NCBI RefSeq assembly: GCF_026745355.1
Contig: NC_079208.1
Span: forward strand, 47,659,281 to 47,723,280
Reading direction: 5' to 3'
DNA length: 64,000 nucleotides
From: Beta vulgaris subsp. vulgaris
Taxonomy: Eukaryota; Streptophyta; Magnoliopsida; Caryophyllales; Amaranthaceae
The translations under genes were made by a program, and so were the position numbers. This document shows positions 55,145 to 64,000 of the stretch, piece after piece (within the stretch, counting starts at the first letter, position 1; each line of letters opens with the position of its first letter). The notes under the pieces were generated by a model, which saw nothing but the letters and a program-made list of their open reading frames with translations, was not told the DNA's origin and ran no database searches.

Positions 55145-56180
55145 TCTTGCTGGCTTGTTCTGATTAGGATTCTCATTTGCAGGCTTACTATAGTTTCCTT
55201 GGTTATTCTGCTGACCTCCAGGCTTAGGACCATGGTTTCCTGACTGATTGGACTCTGATCTAGCCTGATTACCATTCCCTTGAGTCTTCAGATCTTTACC
55301 GTGCTTGGAGAAGCACTCATATAACTCCCTATGACCCTTCTTCTGACAATAGTTACAGGTCACTAAATTTCCCTTAAAGTCTCTCTCATGATGGTTTTTG
55401 TCACAAAACTTGCAGTGATGCACTCTCTCAGGTTTTCCCTTGCGACTATCCTGATTATTCCTCCCTTGGAAACTCCCATTACCATTCCGATTTTTCTTGA
55501 AATTTCCTTGGTTTTCTCCAACACTAACATTTTTCCTCTTCTCACCAACTATCCCATTCTTCTTATCTCTCCTTGATTGCAACCCATAGATATGTGAAGC
55601 TCTCCCATACACCACATCTAAAGACGTAAAGGTCTCACCTCCTAGTCCCAACTGAATTTCATCAGTCAACCCTTGTTTGAACCTTTGAGCCTTAAGCTCC
55701 TCAGTAGCTACAACCTCAGGTGCAAACCTAGACAGGGCTATGAATTTGTTATAGTACTCAGAAATGGTCATACTACACATCCTAAGGTTGATGAACTCTT
55801 AAGTTTTTTGTTTTTCTCATGAAGGCAGGGTAAAACTTTCCCCTCAAAACAACCACAAAGGCTTCCCAATTGAATCCCTCAACAGCACTCAATCTAGCAC
55901 CATTTTCTTTCTACCATAGGTCAGCCTCATCCTTCAGATATAACACAGCCTGACTTACACTCATATTAGCAGGGCAGTTCACTACCTCAAATAGCTTTTC
56001 AAATTCCCTAATCCATTTTCCTAAGAAGGTAGGGTCAGATTGTCCCTTGAAGTAGGGTGGTTTCACTTTGGCCAGTCTTTCGAACTTTTCTCCAGCAGTC
56101 TCAGGACGTTCAACCTTTTCCTGGGTTAGTTTCTCCGCCAAAAGGCGAATAGCAGCAGCTAAATCAGTGTTATTGGCCAT
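55139..56180 (-). pseudogene. Ty3/gypsy gag fragment (capsid and zinc knuckle)
   Basis: It starts MANNTDLAAAIRLLAEKL at 56180. A Retrotrans_gag-like region follows (PPYFKGQSDP, FEVVNCPA, AVLYLKDEADLW). After a TAG stop in place of a probable Trp codon, and a frame change near 55790, it resumes at MTISEYYNKFIALSRF. The C-terminal part is Asn/Gln-rich with a knuckle HCKFCDKNHHERDF and CNYCQKKGHRELYEC. The gene ends abruptly at the inner border of the left inverted arm, so protease and pol are missing. Confidence 0.88.
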
Positions 56181-56670
56181 TCTACTCTGGGACCTGAAAG
56201 TAATATAACTCTACTTAGGTTGCAGTATAACTTACATAGTCATCTAATAAGGCAACATTTGATTTGATCATTAAAAATCGCATCAACAAACAATTCCACT
56301 AAGTTCCAACATGAAGTGTTCTATAATAATCACATAATTGTTCACGTAAAATATATTCATATCAACATGAAGCGGAATTGAGCAAGTAAAAAAAATATGA
56401 TCACATAATGAAAATTTAAAAAAAAAATATTCCCATCACGTGCCCAAAATAAGTTCTTACTCACTCAAGTAAGGTAAATAATATCTTTATTCTTCCATAA
56501 AAGGAAAAAAAATTTAAAAATAAAAATAACATAATAGGATCTATATTTTTCCTAAAATAATAACTCTATAAGACGCCTTTGTCCTTGTACACCTCCAACA
56601 TTATTCCTATGACTGATATCTTATGTATACCTGTATATATAAAAAAAATATATAAGTATATATATATAAC

Positions 56671-57069
56671 CTATGGCACTACATTGCTATCTTTATCCTC
56701 AGCTTCCTTATATTGTTCAGGCAGGAATGTAGCATCCTCAAAATCCTCTTCTTCCCCATCCTCATCATAATCAATGAATTTCCTCTGTATCTTTGATCTT
56801 CTAATGGGTATGGTATCCTCATCCTCTTCAGGTTTAGTCCCCGATTCATTCCTGAAGTAAGCATGCTAGATATCTTCCCTAGTGGTGACTCGAGCATGGT
56901 CCATTTCTAATATCATCTCATCATCACTAGGCAAACCTCTTCTTAAGATGCATCGCATCGTCCAGTGAAGATCTGTATACTCTCTATGGTCGTTAGGTGC
57001 ATGAAACTCGTCGACTTCATCGTCGCTCAGAATGATGGGGTTAAAATAGTTTCCTAGGTTAGCAGCCAT
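56671..57069 (-). pseudogene. Acidic ORF between the PBS and gag of a gypsy element, right copy
   Basis: 132 codons from MAANLGNYFNPIILSDDE to a stop at 56671-56673, broken by one TAG at 56866-56868 where the left copy has TAC (Tyr). It is strongly acidic, with SDDEVDEF, SDDEMILEMDHAR and DEDGEEEDFED blocks. It lies upstream of gag (56180) and downstream of the PBS (57848), an unusual place for an extra gene in this kind of element. Function unknown; no family is recognised. Confidence 0.6.
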
Positions 57070-57464
57070 AATTGAAGAGCTACAACACAATAAACCATAG
57101 TGGTTTAGCACTCTCTAACGTGTTCCCACAAGATAATAGGGGTAAACAAAAACAAAGGCCTGAACATATAACACTTTGCAAGCAAAAAAATATAAACAGT
57201 TAGCAGGAAGGAAAAATAATGTTCATGCATCATAACAGGAAAGTATAATAGTATAATGCATCATTACATGAAGAAATGACAGTATGCACTATTTGCAGGA
57301 AAGAAAAATAATAATGATGCTGAACTAACTTTCTACTGCAAGCATATAATGTTGCTATCTTATATGCCCTTCCTATACTACCCATTCTAACAATGCAATA
57401 CTATAAACCTTAAAAAAAATAATGCAGACACTTTTATAAATAACATTACTTAAGTGCCTGAAAA

Positions 57465-57660
57465 AAATTTCGAAAATATAATAAAAATTTCGAACCTCTG
57501 AATTTTCGAAAAATAAAAGTTTCGACTCCACAAATAAATAAATAAAAAAATTCGGACTTACTATTCGAAAAGAAAAAAAAAATTTCGAACCCTTGTATCT
57601 TCCAGAAAGAAAATTTTCGAACCCTCACAATTTCCGAAAAAAAAAATTCGGTATATTTTT
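57465..57660 (-). repeat. TTCGAA-rich leader of the gypsy element
   Basis: TTTCGAA or a close variant occurs about seven times in 200 bp, separated mainly by A runs and often followed by CCCT or CCTC. It lies between the PBS and the acidic ORF. A smaller repeat of AACTTAGTAAGCTAG follows at 57765-57800. Confidence 0.6.
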
Positions 57661-57837
57661 TAAAAAAATTATGGTTCCAAAAAAAATATACTCTATGTCT
57701 AAGTTTTCGAAATGAATACGTAGGAGCAATTCTAAGGTTTCCTTCAAATAACTAGTAAGCTAAATAACTTAGTAAGCTAGATAACTTAGTAAGCTAGCTA
57801 GTTAGTTAGGCGCCTATAAGTCTTAAACTAACCTAAA

Positions 57838-57848
57838 GCTCTGTACCA
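57838..57848 (-). other. Primer-binding site of the gypsy element
   Basis: On the minus strand TGGTACAGAGC follows the LTR end after a 3-base spacer. It resembles the initiator tRNA-Met site TGGTATCAGAGC with one base missing, and has the same spacing as in the LARD element at 9728. Confidence 0.7.
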
Positions 57849-57851
57849 CTT

Positions 57852-60401
57852 TGTAAAACCCGGATAATTCTTTCTTTCTAGAAATAACTTTATAATATAA
57901 AACTTAGAGAATTATCCAGGCATTATCGCCCGTGTGATAACGTATCGGCTTACTCAGAATTTTGCAGCGGAAAACAATTTACTAAAAACCAACTTTATTA
58001 AAACTTATTAAATAAATGACAAATGTCTGAAACTAAAACACACCAACTTAAATAAACTAATATCTGAAATAACATGTTCCTACGAAAACAATTTAACTAC
58101 GCTAGGTATATAAATAGTCTCTCCATTTCAGATTCCCAATGAGATGCATCTGCGAACCTGTAATGTCAATGCAATACTGACTCTGCTCACCAAAAGGATC
58201 ATCACAGGATCAATAGGCAAAGCCATGATCACATACACAAACAAGCACGTAATCAGCAAAGCTGAGTACTACATATCAGACATAAATAATCCTAAACATG
58301 ATACTACAAAAATAACATGCATGGATAAATAATAATATAAGCATATAATAATCTGCAGACAACTATTACTGAATTAGACTTTAAACATTATTTCATTCTT
58401 TAAATGGAATAGTTATTGGACGAGTTGACTTATCTAAAAATATGAAATACGGGAGCTACCACATATTCCAAAAATGACCCGCGATATTGAGGAACCTTTG
58501 AACTGAAAGAGGGATGGTGATCAATCCATTCCTAGAAGAGCCCATGGCACGCTCACCATGTACTCCAACCCTTAGTGTCCAACTCTAGACGTGCACCAGT
58601 CTAAAGTCTATAACTTATTCTCGTTGCATTTTACATTAATTACATCTTATTACTTGTGTTGACACAAACAAGCAAGTAACACATAATTAATAACCAAACA
58701 GTCATAACAGAATTTCTTTTATCTTCGGATTAACAAGTGATCACAACTTATCAATCAAGACTCCTTTAACTCCTTTTTATACTTTACTAACTTACTTGTT
58801 GAACCTAGCCAACAATAAACTTTACCTTTATATAGGTATAACTTGTAACTTACCAAATAAGATCCACGGTCCTTATAAGATAATAAATAATACTCAAAGA
58901 ATACATGTAATACATGATTCACTTTAACTTATATTAATTCGTACACGAATTAATAAATAAACTAACTTAACATGCTTGCATCAATCATCCCATACAAACA
59001 ATTTTATAATCTGATAACATAATCACTTCTAAATCACATGCTGCACACAGGCATGTAACATGTAAAATAAATTCCAGCATTCACATATATGAACAAATAG
59101 GTTCCTATACATGATACTAATATTAAAATACTCTTAGAGCATGCTTCTAAATCACATAGCACGTAGATAATGTACGTACCTTGTATACACTAGCCTGTAG
59201 GCCACTTTTAAGTCGTTAAAAGTCTCCTACAACGTAATCTCCGCCTAGAAAATAAAGTAATGAAAATTAATAACTTGAACCAAAAATTACAGCATCTTTA
59301 AAACGATCAAAATCCCCTTAAAACACATTTTAAAATCATTTTTAGGTACCAAACTTACGTTATTTTTTATTCCTAGTATAGTACTACTATTCTAGCAATT
59401 AAGAATCCTTTAAAACTCCATTAATCATTCTTTTCTGAAATTACAGCACCTATAAAATTTAATAACCATCCTCAAAACATATAAAACGTATTTAAAATTA
59501 CGTACTAAATAAATCTCATACTTTATAATATATAACTTTAGTTTTTAGAAATTAAAACCCTAAAAACTCTTATTTCTATGATTAAAACTAAAAATAAACT
59601 CAACATAATAAATCTGAAATTTATTATAATAATAATCATGATGACCGAAAATATATGTGTATATGAAACAATAATTTAATTAGCAAACATGATAAATAAT
59701 AATAAAATAACATAAAAACTAGTCTTTTAATGGAATCTTAGGAAGGAAGAAAGAAAACAACCGACAACAATGGAGGCAAAAGGGCGCCGGCCAGCAACAA
59801 CAGCAGTAGGCACCGTCGGTCAGCGGTTCTTGGTTTTTGGAAAAGATTTGTGACGTTTCTTGTTGAACAAGAAACATTACTTGAAGAAAAAGAAACGAAC
59901 TTTGGGAGAAAACGAGCAACAATGGCGCACGAAGAGGAGAGAGAAAAAGTCGAGTAGAGGGAGAGAGAAAGTGACGTGTGAATGAGAGAAAATAATGTGT
60001 AGGGTGAAATAATTTGGGTTTCTAGGATATTTATATAAACGCTTTTCTTTATGGGCTTAGGAAAAGAGATTATGTTTAATGAAACTTGATGACTAATAAG
60101 ATGGGCCATTTAAGACTTTAGTCATCAAATGATTCTTTCCCTTTTTATCCCTTTTTGGATTTTCGATTCCATTAAACTTCCTTTTCAACATACTTTTAAT
60201 ATTTAAAACTTTTATTAAAACATGCTTAATTAAAATATTTTTAATTTTATTAAGTTATGAAAAATAATTTCATTTGACTTTTAAAATAGTCAACCCTTTT
60301 TAAATAGTCAAATCATTTTCCAAACTCATTTGGATTTAAATATAACTACATAAATACTTGAATATATTTAGAAAAATTCTTTAAAATTGTGGGGGATTAC
60401 A
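57852..60401 (-). mobile_element. 5' LTR of the minus-strand gypsy element
   Basis: On the minus strand the LTR begins TGTAATCCCCCACAATT at 60401 and ends CCGGGTTTTACA at 57852, giving 2550 bp with TG...CA ends directly next to a primer-binding site. The partner LTR is not in the window. Two overlapping ORFs at 59719-60109 are short and low in complexity, and I do not treat them as genes. Confidence 0.75.
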
Positions 60402-60457
60402 ATTTTTTTTTGTGCATGTGTACCCGTGTATTTTTGTGTGTGTGTATGACATGTTCA

Positions 60458-60850
60458 CTTGAAGACGAAGACGAAGGCGGGGATTCCGTCGTGATAGGCC
60501 ACATGTCTTTAGCACTGGTAGCCTGTCAAGGGTGTTATTCATATGTCTTTAGCACTGCGACACTAACACCTCCAGACAGTCCCTTGAAGACGAAGGCGGG
60601 GATTCCGTCGTGATGGGCCACATGTCTTTAGCACTGTGAGCCTGTCAGGGGTGTTATTCATATGTCTTTAGCACTGCGACACTGACACCTCCAGACAGTC
60701 CCTTGAAGACGAAGACGAAGGCGGGGATTCCGTCGTGATGGGCCACATGTCTTTAGCACTGTGAGCCTGTCAGGGGTGTTATTCATATGTCTTTAGCACT
60801 GCGACACTGACACCTCCAGACAGTCCCTTGAAGACGAAGGTGAAGACGTC
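60458..60850 (+). repeat. Tandem repeat, three units of 119-125 bp
   Basis: CTTGAAGACGAAG starts units at 60458, 60583 and 60702, and a partial one at 60827. Units 1 and 3 carry an extra GACGAA. Within each unit the sequence ATGTCTTTAGCACTG occurs twice, once after CAC and once after CAT. Identity between units is very high, so the expansion is recent. Confidence 0.93.
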
Positions 60851-60959
60851 CGACCCCTCTCCCCTTATTCATTACGTTCGACCCCTCTCCCCTTAGCTAT
60901 TTGTATGTTCCTTTCTGTTTTTTTAACACGCATTTTTTTCTCTTTTTTTTCTTTTCAGG

Positions 60960-63900
60960 ATGGTGTACTTCAAAGAATTTAAGCACGACGATGACATTCA
61001 TCTCTCTTTAATTGGCAATGAAGAAGATGATCTACGAACTGGCACTACTTTCGTTATTCACAAATCATTGCTTCGTCCTGACGGCATGCATAAGCACATT
61101 AGCAAATGATCTTAACTGAGTGAAATGTCAGTAAAGGTGAGCAAGGGGTCCCACGATGTAACTTCGATGTATGTCCTTAAAAGCACTGTTCGAGACAACT
61201 TTGAGCTTCCTATGTCTTCATCGATGCTTGGTCGCAGAATCATTTCAGGTTCGGTGCGATGGGGCTCTAAAAGTTTCAGAATATCGGGCGAGGCGGTTTA
61301 TTTGTCTGGTTATTGGGAGTGGACCGAAGACGTTTTGTTTCGTTTTGGGGCAATTCTTGACTCTTGTTCTATCTACCCTGCAGTCCAAGCTTCTCTTTAT
61401 CTGTATGACAAGAACCCAGACATCATTCGCTCATTTTGTGAGAGCTGATGTCCTAGTAGCAATACACTTCATACCATGACTGGCGAGTGGTCTATTTCAT
61501 TGTGGGACATGTACAAGTTTGGAGGGTTACCCATCGTCGGAAAAATTTATGATGAGACAGCCCCTAGCTACAACATCATCTCGAGACAAAGAGGGAAAAC
61601 GATTACTATCTCAAGCTTGTGAGATACTGTTTGTCATTTATCATACCCTAACGAAGGACCCCCACTCTAGGAAAGGTGTGAACGCTCAAAGTTGGATTGA
61701 TTTTTGGTGTAAACAGAAGAGAGTTCACAAGGAACCTACCAAGAGGCGCAGATACTCTGAGTCTCGCCCAAAATTTACCGCTAATCCTAGCGTAAACATT
61801 GAAACCCAACCGATTGTTTGGGAGAAGGCAGAATCAGATATGTTTGACCTTCTTGGGCTCAAAGTTGTGAATAGGAGGACATACACTTATGTTGCTGCCT
61901 TTATATCTTGTTGTTTATGCACTTTTGTGTTGCCTGACTCTGGAGAGAGGTTGATTGGACCGGGCACTTTTGAGATGGATGTCTTGATGGCATGTGGGCA
62001 CACCTTTAGTCTTGAAGTTCCAGTGCTTTCCAGTATATATTGCGGTTTGAATGCTATTGCAAGCGCTCCAAAACCAGCTTATTCAAAGACCTTCTTCCCA
62101 GCACATTACCTTTATGGTTGGCTAGCATATTATTTCAACACTCACCATGACGCCGACCCCGTCCCACCTGATCTTTGGATGGTTATATATTCGGGTGCAC
62201 AAGGATCAAAATTTTTTAATGGAGATGATGCTCATAGTCTTATACATGCAGGGGCGTCAATTAACGTGGGTTGCACCATGTTGAACAAGAACAAACATGA
62301 CATTTTGCATGATGACGGTCAACTAGACCCTGTCAAATTCAGTTATATGGTTTCTCTTCGATCAGGTTACCTCGTTTTGCGTTCCTGCGACAAGTTTCAT
62401 GTTGAACCTTACTCCCCACATCGATTTGCACGACAATTTGGCTATTACCAAGATTACACTGGCCTACTGCGTCGTGATGTACAAGAACGGCAGGTGTCTT
62501 ACTATGAAGCTTTGCGTTATTGGACGTTGCTTTTGTTTATAGAAAGCCAGTCTTGTGTTTTTACACCATGCCAATCACTAGACTGGAAAAACTTAGTGAC
62601 ATCTGAATTTGCTAGCTGGTGGCCTAAAGTGTCTATTGAGGATTTAAGGAAGAATGTTGAAGTGCTTTGTTCAAGCACCCTGACTGATACATCAAAGTAC
62701 AAGCACGGTCCACGACATAATGATGGAAAACGTTTGGATCCGCCAAAAGATGATGGTTTACGTCTTAGAGGCACCCCTAACAACCGCAACAATAAACCAA
62801 CAGCAGATCGTCATGGTTTCATTAATGGCGCAGACACTAGTGACACAGAGTCCGATGTATATTATAAACACAAACGTAATCGGAAGAGGAAGTCAACCTT
62901 CCAGGCTCAAGGAGTTGGTGCATCGAGCTTTGCGGAGTTTTTTGATAACACACCGAATTCTCCTTTTCTTCCTACCGATCTTCATTTGGTAAGTCCGACT
63001 TCTTTTCTTTTCCTTCTTTTCTTTTGATTGCTTCCTTTTATTTATTAATTTCCTTTCAGGACGGTGACGTTGACTTGGATGCGGGCATTCAAGACATTGT
63101 AGATGGTAATCGGGTTGTAGAGGGCGATACCCATCCTCCAACCAGAAAAGGAAAGGAATTAAGGGTCGCCAAGGATTCGACGCATGGAGACCAATCGAAA
63201 GAGACTCATCCAATTTTCCTATCTTCCTCAACTCGTAGTGAACGATCGTTTCAGGGTCCCCATTCTCTTGAAGTCGCCTCTAGGGCTTTGGATATTCACC
63301 CTAACGACGTGAACGCCTCAGATGACGCTATAAAGGGTGATCACATTCCTACTACATCTTCTAACACTTTTCGTCCACGACCTAATTCTTCTACCATCTT
63401 TACCAACGCTATCAGAAGCATTGGAGCAGGCTATCTGACCATGTTGCATTAATCGCCTTTTTCTGAGATTGAGGAAAAATATGCAGAAGCTCGCATGGTG
63501 TATAAAGGCATACAAAACCTTAAGGGTGACCCACGTCCACTGAAGCATAAGGTTGATTCCTATTTTTGGTATGTCAAGACTTATCTTGCTTTAAAGGCAG
63601 AAGTTGCAGGGCGCCAGGGGTCAGAGCAGGTGGAGCATGACATGCGTGCTCAGTCAGAGTTGCTGAAACAAGCTGAGTCCGATATGTTAACGAGCAAGAG
63701 AAGCAAAAACTATTAGAGGAACATGATGCAGCAGTTACGAAAAGGTTAAGTGATCTAGAAGCTGAGTTACAAAAAGCTTGTGAGGAGAAAGTTCATTTAT
63801 CTGATGAGTTTGCGGATAACAAAACCCGTTTGACGTCCTATGAAGAACAAATAAAGGCTGCAAAACAGACCCTGGATGAGTTAGCAGCAACTCCATCTTT

Positions 63901-63991
63901 GAGTACTGATGAGATTGCCCAACTCGAACAACATAGGGTGAACCTTCTCGAACTACAATCTGCGATCAAACCCTTTGAGTGGATGGATTGA
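60960..63991 (+). pseudogene. Plant mobile domain (PMD, aminotransferase-like) protein, broken, probably transposon-borne
   Basis: Reading starts MVYFKEFKHDD at 60960, directly after a CAG that may be a splice acceptor. The PMD is recognised from GYWEWTEDVLFR, WSISLWDMYKFGGLPIVG and the long region to about 62460 (ACGHTFSLEVPVL, HYLYGWLAYYF, SGYLVLRSCDKFH). A 71-bp intron (62989-63059) joins in phase to an acidic linker, then a coiled coil (about 63440-63988) ending in TGA at 63989. In-frame stops at about 61108, 61114, 61446 and 63450 and frameshifts near 61585 and 63695 disable it. PMD proteins occur as MAIN/MAIL1-type host genes and, more often, inside transposons; the damage and setting favour the latter. 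Confidence 0.82.
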
Positions 63992-64000
63992 GACTGAACA

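Larger units (their letters stand above)
54531..57290. repeat. Inverted duplication, ~615-bp arms around a gag fragment
   Basis: The left arm (about 54531-55145) and right arm (about 56669-57290) are reverse complements with few differences along the whole length. Both carry the same acidic ORF. The inner borders fall at its stop codon (TCATAG on the left, CCATAG on the right); the outer borders lie near CATACTGTCATTTCTTC. The 1.5 kb between them holds a gypsy gag on the minus strand. Confidence 0.88.

Noticed and set aside
60458..60850. CRISPR-like array
   Set aside because: The units are contiguous 119-125-bp tandem repeats without unique spacers, in a plant genome.

Overview
This is a stretch of a repeat-rich nuclear plant genome, almost certainly a eudicot. 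It has large AT-rich intergenic spaces, introns with GT...AG borders, plant-type LINEs and LTR retrotransposons, Stowaway and Mutator-like MITEs, Helitrons, and two typical plant genes. The order cannot be fixed from sequence alone.

Two intact host genes are visible, both on the + strand. The first (25191-34667, seven exons, 1408 aa) is a REF6/ELF6-type histone H3K27 demethylase with JmjN, JmjC and four C-terminal C2H2 fingers. The second (46702-51627, six exons, 426 aa, every intron phase 0) is a CCCH zinc-finger protein with five C-x8-C-x5-C-x3-H fingers, of the ZFN-like/AtC3H43-67 kind. In both, every exon join keeps the reading frame and the full domain set.

Nearly everything else is transposable elements, many nested and several with readable target-site duplications (TSDs). 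In order: a decayed Ty1/copia pol with its 3' LTR (1-3059), carrying a 161-bp Mutator-like MITE with a 9-bp TSD; a ~183-bp tandem array (5610-6090); a complete non-coding LTR retrotransposon of LARD type (7106-14965), whose two ~2-kb LTRs each carry a different hAT insertion; a degenerate repeat field with a (TAA)n tract and a Stowaway MITE (16310-17460); a further hAT element; a fold-back pair of MITEs (18412-19157); two or three Helitrons head to tail (19173-20370); and a LINE (20370-24774, minus strand) that ends 416 bp before the REF6-like start codon. Downstream of that gene lie a 1.1-kb hAT element, a full-length 6.6-kb LINE with ORF1 and ORF2 (36173-42780, minus strand), another hAT element, a Stowaway MITE and the tRNA-like head of a SINE.

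The right end (54531-60401) is a rearranged Ty3/gypsy element on the minus strand. It has a 2.55-kb LTR, a primer-binding site, a leader with repeated TTCGAA palindromes, a small acidic ORF placed before gag, a gag fragment, and an inverted second copy of the acidic ORF. After it come three ~120-bp tandem repeats and a plant-mobile-domain (PMD) protein gene with a coiled-coil tail (60960-63991), broken by in-frame stops and frameshifts and probably transposon-borne.

The most notable patterns are five non-autonomous hAT elements with near-identical termini but five different subterminal repeat motifs, and the pre-gag acidic ORF preserved in two inverted copies. No CRISPR array, rRNA gene or clear tRNA gene was seen.
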